Positions 1 through 5,825 of a stretch of DNA of 7,134 nucleotides are shown in pieces. Both the position numbers and the translations under genes were made by a program. Below the pieces are notes generated by a model, which had not been told where the DNA came from, did no database searches, and saw nothing but the letters and a program-made list of their open reading frames with translations. The DNA is from Moraxellaceae bacterium (GTDB lineage Bacteria; Pseudomonadota; Gammaproteobacteria; Pseudomonadales; UBA3067): assembly GCA_002401525.1 (NCBI GenBank), contig NVTH01000118.1, forward strand, positions 1 to 7,134. The letters are read 5' to 3'. Each line of letters begins with the position of its first letter. Position 1 is the stretch's first letter.

Positions 1-7
1 TTTTCTG

Positions 8-379
8 CTATTCACCCGATAATAATACTTTATTTAAATGATTGCGTGTTAATGCTTTTATTAAGTACTCGTGTCGGTTTGCGGGAAGCAGTGGATACCA
101 AATCGCGAATATTGCGGTTGAACCGATATCAGTGCTGCCGAATACCACGTAGCTAGTGCCCACCGCGTTATCCATACCGCTAGGTGTATAGGAAGCGCCA
201 ATGATGATATCATCAATACCGTCGCCGTTCACGTCACCAGCAGACGCAACAGGAAAGCCAGCCTCAATCACATCAACGTTAAGACCTGTTTTCATTAAGT
301 CGGCTTTAATTCTAGAACGTACCTTTTCTTCACTTTCAACCAACAACAAATTAAATTGGGCTGTTTCGTAATAAATCAC
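8..379 (-). CDS. Mosaic ORF: response-regulator-like start, one FG-GAP repeat, RlmJ-like C-terminal fragment
   Basis: This is a 123-residue frame with a GTG start and an AGGAG about 11 bases upstream. Three unlike pieces are visible. Residues 11-40 (LLLVES...VIEA) resemble the first beta-alpha-beta unit of a response-regulator receiver domain, but the acidic pocket is incomplete and the domain stops there. Residues 41-81 form one FG-GAP repeat with the calcium-binding loop DVNGDGIDD (49-57) and the closing YVVFG. Such repeats normally occur in tandem in secreted beta-propeller proteins, and this frame has only one and no signal peptide. Residues 89-123 (AIFAIWYPLLPANRHEYLIKAL and onward) resemble the WYP segment near the C-terminus of RlmJ, an rRNA adenine methyltransferase, and end at a TAG before that family normally ends. 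I infer a fused, non-functional remnant rather than a working enzyme. The FG-GAP call is firm, the RlmJ call fairly good and the receiver call weak. Confidence 0.55.
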   Translation of the reverse strand: MIYYETAQFNLLLVESEEKVRSRIKADLMKTGLNVDVIEAGFPVASAGDVNGDGIDDIIIGASYTPSGMDNAVGTSYVVFGSTDIGSTAIFAIWYPLLPANRHEYLIKALTRNHLNKVLLSGE

Positions 380-410
380 GCCAAAGATTACTCCTAATTT
401 TCACGCGTTC

Positions 411-435
411 GATCATCTCACAATCGAGGATGATC
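411..435. repeat. Short inverted repeat upstream of the mosaic frame
   Basis: Perfect 7-base arms GATCATC and GATGATC are separated by 11 bases. It lies 32 bases upstream of the GTG start of the minus-strand frame, where an operator or a leader hairpin could sit. It has no T-run on either side, so it is not a terminator. Function unknown. Confidence 0.3.
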
Positions 436-707
436 AATCAGTCGCCCCCAACCATAGGATAAACAAGGTAAGCGCTTAAACAGCCGGGTTTTTCAAGCCA
501 TCTATACCCCTTATTTAAGTGTATGAAATATTTTTAAGATTGCTTAATCTTTCAGAATTGTCCTACCGAACCACCCAAACCCTTCGAGGACTTACATTAA
601 TGACGAGTTTAGAAAAACTTTGTTACATACCAAACACATAGGGTAACGAAAACTAACTGCGTTTTACTTAACAGTAAGACTCAGTACATAAACCTGTCAA
701 AAATCTA

Positions 708-737
708 TGGATTTTAAAAAGCTGGCCTAGTTATAAT
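708..737 (+). promoter_or_regulatory. Possible sigma-70 promoter for the small ORF
   Basis: TATAAT at 732-737 matches the -10 consensus fully. The best -35 at about the right distance is the poor TGGATT (708-713, 18-base spacer). If used, it would give the gene at 900 a leader of roughly 155 bases. In AT-rich DNA such a box can arise by chance, so support is weak. Confidence 0.25.
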
Positions 738-899
738 AATTTTCGAATTAATAGCTTCGGTTTAATAGCCCAATAGTTTTAAGAGCAGTAATTTTTAGGA
801 GCAACAAGTTTTAAGAACGACAAAACAAAAGCAGCCCCCGCTCTAGAACAATTACAGCGAAGGCGCCATTGATCTCAATTATTAATAGAACAAGCGAAT

Positions 900-1109
900 A
901 TGATTGTGGAAAATCCTGAAGACGAAAGTCCCCAAAATAATAAAATCGATCGCCAGATGAAACTACTAAGAAAAAGAGTTTCCCAGGCGCTCAAATCCTG
1001 CCCTCAAGGTATGCATCCATTGAAGTGGTTAATCAACGCCAACAAAATGCAGCCCAAACCTGGGGACGAATTAGAAGAAGATACTTCAAACGACAAAAAA
1101 AATGAGTGA
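900..1109 (+). CDS. Small charged hypothetical protein (69 aa)
   Basis: I do not recognise this protein. It starts with ATG and has 69 residues. The centre is basic (KIDRQMKLLRKRVSQALKSC, residues 15-34) and probably helical, followed by PQGMHPLKWLINANKMQPKPGDE. The ends are acidic. It has one cysteine, no signal peptide and no membrane segment, so it would be cytosolic. No good Shine-Dalgarno is seen before the ATG, and a stop codon lies in frame 30 bases upstream, so no other common start codon is available. The TGA stop lies inside the stem of the terminator that serves the opposite-strand thioesterase gene. The composition (Lys, Asn, Pro, Trp, Met in a sensible order) reads like protein, but the frame is short enough to be fortuitous. 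Confidence 0.4.
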   Translation: MIVENPEDESPQNNKIDRQMKLLRKRVSQALKSCPQGMHPLKWLINANKMQPKPGDELEEDTSNDKKNE

Positions 1110-1128
1110 ACGCTGAAAAACGTTCACT
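1095..1128 (-). terminator. Intrinsic terminator of the thioesterase gene
   Basis: A perfect 8-base stem (AGTGAACG at 1105-1112 with CGTTCACT at 1121-1128) has an 8-base loop. On the minus strand it is followed after two bases by eight T residues (complement of 1095-1102). This is the classical rho-independent layout, about 80 bases past the stop of the minus-strand gene. On the plus strand the hairpin has no T-run, so it should act in one direction only. Confidence 0.7.
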
Positions 1129-1209
1129 GTAAAAATATTTGCCGCAATAAATAGGCTGTATAAATCAGCTAGATAAGACAAGAATAAATGAATAATCGGC
1201 AATCTAGCG

Positions 1210-1542
1210 TCAGTCTTTCGGCCCGACTCGGATAAGCACCACCCCTCGCGCCACCTGCTGCTCATTTATATCAAACAACTGCACTTCAATACTAAGGTCC
1301 TGATTTTTATGCCAATCGGGAATATCAAACTTACACACAGATCTTAAGTCTGTTTTAGCCTTTTTCAAATACTCAATATTCATCCCACTGGGAATCCATC
1401 GTGCGCTACGCGGTATGCTCGCCTGCACTGCGCCGGAGGCCGTGAGCTCAATTAAATTAGCCATCGCCGCCGCATGCATGGTACCCATGTGATTAGTCAC
1501 CGCACGACGTTTTTTCATCGCAGATGTAAAGCAATCCACCAA
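1210..1542 (-). CDS. DUF4442 hotdog-fold thioesterase-like protein, short N-terminus
   Basis: Hotdog-fold domain of the DUF4442 / PaaI-like group; known relatives are thought to hydrolyse acyl-CoA thioesters in the cytosol. The signature is the central-helix stretch NHMGTMHAAAMANLIEL (residues 17-33), preceded by KKRRAV and followed by ARWIPSGMNIEYLKKAKTDL (47-66), a layout typical of the family. The protein has 110 residues, whereas members I recall run about 140-160 with some 40 extra residues before the KKRR motif. That segment is not encoded upstream in any of the three frames, which hit stops. The start is TTG at 1540-1542 or, with better spacing, GTG at 1537-1539, behind an unusually strong purine-rich ribosome binding site. 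It is divergent from the TonB receptor and has its own terminator. It could be a shortened but expressed variant or a 5'-deleted gene. The family call is confident; activity is not. Confidence 0.85.
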   Translation of the reverse strand: MVDCFTSAMKKRRAVTNHMGTMHAAAMANLIELTASGAVQASIPRSARWIPSGMNIEYLKKAKTDLRSVCKFDIPDWHKNQDLSIEVQLFDINEQQVARGVVLIRVGPKD

Positions 1543-1555
1543 TCCCTCCCCTTCC
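1543..1555 (-). promoter_or_regulatory. Strong Shine-Dalgarno with non-ATG start
   Basis: On the minus strand the bases GGAAGGGGAGGGA directly precede TTG-GTG. The GGAGG core is about 5 bases from the GTG at 1537-1539 and nearly touches the TTG at 1540-1542, so GTG is the more likely initiator. An in-frame TAA at 1558-1560 closes the frame upstream. This site is the main argument that the short thioesterase frame is really translated as it stands. Confidence 0.6.
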
Positions 1556-1651
1556 GTTTATTCAACTGACTGCCTCGCCCTAGCCTTTCTTTCAAGCCTA
1601 AAAATCAACTCAAAAGTCGATTCAAAGCTCGGTTCAAAAACAAATAGATAT

Positions 1652-1681
1652 TCCTTCGCTTTTTGCGTTCAACGCTATACT
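1652..1681 (+). promoter_or_regulatory. Possible promoter of the TonB receptor gene
   Basis: TATACT at 1676-1681 differs from the -10 consensus at one base. The -35 region is poor (TCCTTC, 1652-1657, 18-base spacer), which would suit a promoter needing an activator. A leader of roughly 40 bases would run to the ATG at 1730. A perfect palindrome abuts the -10 box. Confidence 0.3.
1665..1675. promoter_or_regulatory. Palindrome in the receptor promoter, putative operator
   Basis: GCGTTCAACGC is a perfect 5-1-5 palindrome placed immediately before the -10 box of the receptor, in the intergenic region shared with the divergent thioesterase gene. On the minus strand it contains TTGAAC, which could be a -35 element for that gene. 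A regulator bound here could affect both directions. This is inference from position and symmetry only. Confidence 0.3.
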
Positions 1682-1729
1682 CAATTTATCCGTAGTTTAT
1701 TCGTTTGCATTCGATAATGGATTTACAGT

Positions 1730-4273
1730 ATGAACCGCAGGAATTTTTGCTCCACCTCACCTCGATCAATTGCTTTAGCTCTCGCGTCTATTTTAGCGTT
1801 CAGCCTGTCGGGCTCTGCCCTTTCTAAAGAAGATCAAAGTAACGCCTCTTCCCAGTATGAGCACGATACTATCGAGGAGATTGTAGTCACTGCGACCAAA
1901 CAAGAATCCTCTGCTCAGGACACGCCAATTGCGATCAGTGCATTTAGTGCTGAAAACTTAGCCGAAGAACGCATTGTCAGCGCCATGGAAATTCAACTTT
2001 TCGCGCCCAACGTTTTACATACCACCACCAATTTCGGCACCAGTAATTTCACCATTCGCGGCGTTGGCAACAACGCTCTAGCGGGTTCAGCAGACGCGGG
2101 CGTAGGCATTCATTTCAATCACATGTACCTGAATTTCTCTCATCTTTCTCAAATGGAATATTTCGACGCAGAACGAGTGGAGATTTTACGAGGCCCCCAA
2201 GGCACACTTTATGGCAGAAACACCACCGGGGGTGTGCTTAATTTAATTACCCATCGCCCGGAGCCTGACCTAGGAGGTTTCCTCGACATTGAAGGGGGCA
2301 ATTACAATTCGCAAAAAGTGAAAGGCGCTTTTAACGTGCCCTTCACTGACCGTATTTTTCAACGCCTGGCATTTTTTGTCCTGAAACGAGATGGGTTCAC
2401 TGAAAATCTCGCCAATGGTGATGACATTGACGGTCGCGACATGTATGCAATCCGCAGTAGCACATTGTTTGAATTGGGAGACGCCACGGATTTATCCATA
2501 GTCGTCAATCAGTTTAAAGAAGACAGTACTCGCTCTCGTCTTGGCAAGCCTCTTTGCACCAAGGACCCTGACGGCATATTAGGTTGCCTTCCTGGCAGTC
2601 TCAGTTTTGAAACACCCCACGGCGCCGCGACAGTAGATGGTGCACTGGCGGGCCTAACGGGGCTACTGCCTATAAGTGGAGGTCAGATTATCGACCCCTA
2701 CGCAGACAGTATTAATCCGAGCAATCTAAGGGAAGCTTATTTAGACTTTGAACCCAGCAACGAAATCGATGATTTAATTGTATTAATCGAATTGAACCAC
2801 GATTTTAATGACCTCACTCTTACAGCCTCTCTCGGCCATCAAGAAAATTCCGATTACTCGCTTTCAGATCAGGATCAAACCATCCCTTCGGTGGATTACA
2901 ATGCCACCGCGACCCCAATTATTTTTTCTCCTGTAGCGCCCAGAATCGGGGGCACTGAAGTAGTTCGTTCAGTGGCCATTGATGAAACAACCGCCAGCAC
3001 CGAACAACAAAGTATCGAATTTCGATTAACATCTCAATACAACGGAGATTGGAATTTTAACGCAGGCTTCTACGCACTGGACTACGAAATAGCTGGGGGA
3101 TATCGACTCTACACTTCGGCACTGTCCTACTATTCTCGGAATTTGGACCCAGAACTATCTCGACTTAGCGTGGACGCCACTTTTTATGGCGTCAAGACTT
3201 GGGCTGCGTTCAATGAGGTCTATTATGAATTCAATGACAAGACACGCGTCACCTTTGGCTGGCGCTACACCCAGGAAGAAAAAGAACAGGATTCCAGAAC
3301 AACCTTTGCTGATTTTGCAGACGACCTTGATGCCCCCTACGCCCACCAAGAATACCGTGCCATTGAAACCACCGGTAAGTTAGGCATTGATTACGCCTGG
3401 GACCTTGGTTTTACAGACGAAACCCTCATTTATGGCACCCTCTCTAGAGGCTACAAAGGAGGCGGTTTCAACCCCCCTACCGTAGAAAGCTCTGGCATCT
3501 CCGATGTCTATGCCCCCGAATACAATAATGCGATTGAATTCGGCCTCAAATCAACTCTACTCGATTATCGACTGCAAGCAAACTTCGCCTATTTCCACTA
3601 CAACTACAAAGGCATGCAAATTGCAAAAACTGTTGAACAAACTGCAGTCAATGAAAACGCCGACACCATGCTGCAAGGCTTTGAGATTGAGCTGGTTGCA
3701 CACCCATTCTCAAATTTTATAGTGGATTTTAATTTCGCCTGGCTAGAAACGGAAATAAAAGACTTTAAATCCATTGACGTCAGCGATCCAGCCGGCACTG
3801 GCAGCACAGAAGGAGTTTACGCCTTATTTGGAAGCAATTGTTTAGCCCCTTTTACCCTCGTTGACGGTCGACCCGTTTGCTCAAACCCTGGCGTAGAACA
3901 AGTGATCAATGGTAACGCACTCCCTTACGCACCAGAAGCCAGTTATAAAATTGGATTAGTCTATTATCAGCAATTATCCGCTGGCGGTGAAATAGGTTAT
4001 CGTGCCGACCACTATTGGCAAAATGATTATTTTTCGCAAGTTTACAATTCCAAAAACGACAAAATCGATTCTTGGTCAATTACTAACTTAAACATTTTCT
4101 ATGTCCCTCCCTCGGAAGAATGGCGCGCCAGTTTCTTCGTTAAAAACCTTCAAGACGACGACAACATCACAGGACAATACGTAGGGGATCCCATTACTGG
4201 ATTGTCCAGAAACGTCTTTATACTTGACCCTCGCACCATCGGACTGTCTTATTCGTACTATTTTCGGCCATAA
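1730..4273 (+). CDS. TonB-dependent outer-membrane receptor
   Basis: An outer-membrane gated channel that imports a ligand using energy from TonB-ExbB-ExbD. The 847 residues are complete. Residues 1-30 are a Sec signal peptide with cleavage likely after SGSA. EEIVVTA (49-55) is the TonB box. The plug covers about 60-176, with FTIRGVG (107-113) and VEILRGPQGTLYGRNTTGGVLNLIT (150-174). The rest is the 22-strand barrel, including SRGYKGGGFN (572-581), YAPEYNNAIEFGLK (594-607), LPYAPEASY (731-739) and the end ILDPRTIGLSYSYYFRP. The last residue is Pro instead of the usual aromatic. The mature part has only two Cys pairs (276/286 and 704/717), each closely spaced, likely loop disulphides. The ATG has only a weak GGA ribosome site. 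The family is often annotated as iron-siderophore receptor, but this subtype (RGPQGTLYGRNTTGG, no siderophore signalling extension) is also common for sterols, aromatics and other large nutrients. The adjacent flavoenzyme favours a catabolic ligand; the substrate is unknown. Confidence 0.96.
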   Translation: MNRRNFCSTSPRSIALALASILAFSLSGSALSKEDQSNASSQYEHDTIEEIVVTATKQESSAQDTPIAISAFSAENLAEERIVSAMEIQLFAPNVLHTTTNFGTSNFTIRGVGNNALAGSADAGVGIHFNHMYLNFSHLSQMEYFDAERVEILRGPQGTLYGRNTTGGVLNLITHRPEPDLGGFLDIEGGNYNSQKVKGAFNVPFTDRIFQRLAFFVLKRDGFTENLANGDDIDGRDMYAIRSSTLFELGDATDLSIVVNQFKEDSTRSRLGKPLCTKDPDGILGCLPGSLSFETPHGAATVDGALAGLTGLLPISGGQIIDPYADSINPSNLREAYLDFEPSNEIDDLIVLIELNHDFNDLTLTASLGHQENSDYSLSDQDQTIPSVDYNATATPIIFSPVAPRIGGTEVVRSVAIDETTASTEQQSIEFRLTSQYNGDWNFNAGFYALDYEIAGGYRLYTSALSYYSRNLDPELSRLSVDATFYGVKTWAAFNEVYYEFNDKTRVTFGWRYTQEEKEQDSRTTFADFADDLDAPYAHQEYRAIETTGKLGIDYAWDLGFTDETLIYGTLSRGYKGGGFNPPTVESSGISDVYAPEYNNAIEFGLKSTLLDYRLQANFAYFHYNYKGMQIAKTVEQTAVNENADTMLQGFEIELVAHPFSNFIVDFNFAWLETEIKDFKSIDVSDPAGTGSTEGVYALFGSNCLAPFTLVDGRPVCSNPGVEQVINGNALPYAPEASYKIGLVYYQQLSAGGEIGYRADHYWQNDYFSQVYNSKNDKIDSWSITNLNIFYVPPSEEWRASFFVKNLQDDDNITGQYVGDPITGLSRNVFILDPRTIGLSYSYYFRP

Positions 4274-4340
4274 CTTTGCTTCACCGAGCTACCTCCAAGC
4301 AAGGTAAACCCAAGATACATAACTACCCACTCACCTTGCC

Positions 4341-4373
4341 CTCAGAGCACTTCAGCAAACAAGTGCTCTTGAG
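4341..4373 (+). terminator. Strong hairpin after the receptor gene, no T-run
   Basis: CTCAGAGCACTT (4341-4352) pairs with AAGTGCTCTTGAG (4361-4373), giving 12 base pairs with a one-base bulge and an 8-base loop. It lies 67 bases past the receptor stop. It is followed by ACGCTCCCC and not by T residues, so it is not a classical intrinsic terminator. It may protect the 3' end of the receptor message or give partial termination before the flavoenzyme gene. Confidence 0.45.
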
Positions 4374-4405
4374 ACGCTCCCCAAAACCCTGTAAATTAAC
4401 AGGTC

Positions 4406-4434
4406 TTCGAAAAGCTCTAATCTAATCCTAAAAT
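4406..4434 (+). promoter_or_regulatory. Possible promoter of the NMO gene
   Basis: TTCGAA (4406-4411) and TAAAAT (4429-4434) are spaced by 17 bases. The -10 is fair and the -35 weak. Together with the 229-base gap and the hairpin upstream, this suggests the flavoenzyme gene may have its own promoter besides read-through from the receptor. Confidence 0.25.
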
Positions 4435-4480
4435 AAAACTAATCCTCTAGAATGCCGTTGATCGAGCTTTGTTAACGCCA

Positions 4481-4490
4481 TCTACGTAGA
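4481..4490. promoter_or_regulatory. Palindrome just upstream of the NMO start
   Basis: TCTACGTAGA is a perfect 10-base palindrome ending 12 bases before the ATG at 4503. It overlaps the region where the ribosome would bind, so a protein bound there or a local fold could influence expression. Only symmetry and position support it. Confidence 0.2.
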
Positions 4491-4502
4491 GCGGACACAC
4501 TA

Positions 4503-5579
4503 ATGAAAACAAAAATCACTGAGTTATTCGGCATCCAATACCCCATTGTACTTTCAGGCATGAGCATGGTTTCCGTGCCCAAATTAGTGGCCGCAGTCAG
4601 TGAAGCAGGTGGATTGGGGATTCTCGCTACCGGCCCTCTCAACGCTGAAGAAACCCGTCAAGCGATTCAAGAGATTCGCACTCTAACAGACAAACCTTTT
4701 GGCATCGGCGCCTCCTTAATGATGCCGGGCGCAAAAGAAAATGCTGAAGTGGCGTTAGAGGAGCAAGTACCGGTGATTAACTTCTCCCTTGGCAAAGGCG
4801 ACTGGATTGTGGAGCGAGCTCATGCATACGGCGGCAAAGTGGTGGCTACCGTCATTAACGAGCGCCACGCCAAGGCCGCACAACGTTATGGGGTTGACGC
4901 ATTATTGGCCACAGGGCATGAAGCCGCCGCCCACGGAGGTCCTGTCACCTCACTCGTCCTAGTGCCTACCTTGGCAGATCTAGTGGACATTCCAGTGATC
5001 GCCACGGGAGGTTTTTCCGACGGCAGAGGGCTTATGGCGGCGCTCTCATTGGGTGCTGAAGGCATCGCGATGGGCACCCGATTTTCGATTTCAAAAGAAA
5101 GCCCGCTTCACGATAACACCAAAAATGTAGTGCTCGGAAAAACCATTGAAGACACACTTTATACAGACCGATTTGACGGCATGGATTGTCGGATTTTAAA
5201 AACGCCGCACGCAGAAAAATTTATTGAAGGCTCGGTCAACATCCCTAAAGCGTTTAAAAACTCCTTTAGTTTAGCGAAAAGCTTACGCATGCCTTGGATC
5301 AAATTATTTATAGGCGGCCTTATCTCGGGCCCGAAAAAGTTGTTTCAACTCGCTCGTACAGCCAACGCAACGGAAGCACTCAATCTAGCCATTAACGAAG
5401 GCGATTGCGACCACGGAATCCATTTAGTGGGGCAAGTCCAAGGCCGACTCAATTCCATTCCTAGCGTCGAAGACATTATTAACGATATTATGAAGGAAGC
5501 CAGCGAAGTCGAAAGGCGTTTTCTGTCGTTGGCAGACGACGCAACATCGCAATCGCCCGTGAATGAACCTACCACTTAG
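4503..5579 (+). CDS. Nitronate monooxygenase-family FMN enzyme
   Basis: A TIM-barrel flavoprotein of the nitronate monooxygenase / 2-nitropropane dioxygenase family, cytosolic, using FMN. Members oxidise alkyl nitronates, but many are misnamed and act elsewhere, for example IpdC in steroid C/D-ring breakdown. Motifs in order: QYPIVLSGM (12-20), AGGLGIL (35-41), DKPFGIG (63-69), ATGHEAAAHGGPVTS (136-150) with the putative catalytic His144, IATGGFSDGRGL (166-177) and GAEGIAMGTRF (184-194), which binds the FMN phosphate. Classical enzymes carry QGxEAGGH where this one has TGHEAAAH, the form seen in a large catabolic subgroup. The C-terminal part (about 200-340), including GIHLVGQVQGRLNSIPSVEDIINDI, matches the layout I recall for IpdC-type proteins. 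The length of 358 is normal. The ribosome site is weak (GAGCGGA). It lies downstream of the TonB receptor on the same strand, with a tandem repeat starting 9 bases past its stop. Family certain, substrate unknown. Confidence 0.93.
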   Translation: MKTKITELFGIQYPIVLSGMSMVSVPKLVAAVSEAGGLGILATGPLNAEETRQAIQEIRTLTDKPFGIGASLMMPGAKENAEVALEEQVPVINFSLGKGDWIVERAHAYGGKVVATVINERHAKAAQRYGVDALLATGHEAAAHGGPVTSLVLVPTLADLVDIPVIATGGFSDGRGLMAALSLGAEGIAMGTRFSISKESPLHDNTKNVVLGKTIEDTLYTDRFDGMDCRILKTPHAEKFIEGSVNIPKAFKNSFSLAKSLRMPWIKLFIGGLISGPKKLFQLARTANATEALNLAINEGDCDHGIHLVGQVQGRLNSIPSVEDIINDIMKEASEVERRFLSLADDATSQSPVNEPTT

Positions 5580-5587
5580 TCAACTGT

Positions 5588-5665
5588 GTCAAGCCCTGCA
5601 CCACCTCGTCAAGCCCTGCACCACTCCGTCAAGCCCTGCATCATCCCGTCAGACCTGCACCACCT
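5588..5665. repeat. Four-unit tandem repeat, 20-base period
   Basis: Units begin at 5588, 5608, 5628 and 5648. The first three share GTCAAGCCCTGCA followed by a variable seven-base tail (CCACCTC, CCACTCC, TCATCCC). The fourth is one base shorter (GTCAGACCTGCA). The array starts 9 bases after the NMO stop codon and runs straight into the inverted-repeat element, whose end also starts with CGTCA. It encodes nothing obvious. Confidence 0.85.
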
Positions 5666-5825
5666 CGTCATTCCCGCGAAGGCGGGAATCCATCTCATTT
5701 AGAACAACAAACTAGAATCCGACTAGATATCTAGGTTAGAACATTCAGTTAGAACATAGGGCATAGCGTACGTTGATTTAGCGAGTTCTTAATTGGCATG
5801 GATTCCCGCCTTCGCGGGAATGACG
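5666..5825. mobile_element. MITE-like element with perfect 28-base terminal inverted repeats
   Basis: The ends at 5666-5693 and 5798-5825 are perfect reverse complements over 28 bases. Each end is also a small hairpin, ATTCCCGC-GAAG-GCGGGAAT, the repeat type whose translation (RHSREGGNP) is familiar as a stray tail on proteins from many Proteobacteria. The 104-base core carries no gene. It has a 12-base palindrome CTAGATATCTAG (5723-5734) and two copies of GTTAGAACAT 13 bases apart (5735 and 5748). No transposase is present, so it would be non-autonomous. No clear target duplication is seen, because similar repeat sequence flanks both sides. It lies between convergent genes and overlaps the 3' end of the minus-strand gene. 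Its hairpins could also stop transcription from either side. Confidence 0.75.
5723..5734. repeat. 12-base palindrome in the element core
   Basis: CTAGATATCTAG is fully self-complementary and lies inside the 104-base core between the inverted repeats. It could extend the fold of the element or be a protein site; no further evidence. Confidence 0.5.

Larger units (their letters stand above)
380..899. other. AT-rich gene-free spacer
   Basis: No convincing coding frame lies in these 520 bases. They hold a perfect 7-base inverted repeat (GATCATC at 411-417 with GATGATC at 429-435) just upstream of the minus-strand mosaic frame. They also hold a consensus -10 box at 732-737 and a 10-base direct repeat AGTTTTAAGA at 775-784 and 807-816. 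I see no tRNA, riboswitch or attC-like site. Confidence 0.5.

Noticed and set aside
775..816. Direct repeat AGTTTTAAGA, copies 32 bases apart
   Set aside because: Only ten bases in AT-rich DNA, expected by chance and with no linked feature.
1561..1660. Missing N-terminus of the thioesterase in another frame
   Set aside because: I translated all three minus-strand frames; each hits stops and none shows the family's N-terminal pattern, so a simple frameshift does not explain the short protein.
3155..3807. Several 64-72 residue open frames on both strands inside the receptor gene
   Set aside because: They lie wholly within a confidently coding TonB receptor, show low-complexity or out-of-phase composition and have no recognisable domain.
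4388..4403. Small hairpin CCTGT-AAATTA-ACAGG as a terminator
   Set aside because: Only five pairs, and it is followed by TCTTCG and not by a T-run.
4886..5575. Minus-strand frames of 63 and 76 residues opposite the NMO gene
   Set aside because: They are antisense to well-conserved motifs of the flavoenzyme, with Ser/Pro/Ala-rich shadow composition and no ribosome site.
5588..5693. CRISPR-like array
   Set aside because: The 20-base period leaves no room for unique spacers; only the last few bases of each unit vary, so it is a plain tandem repeat.
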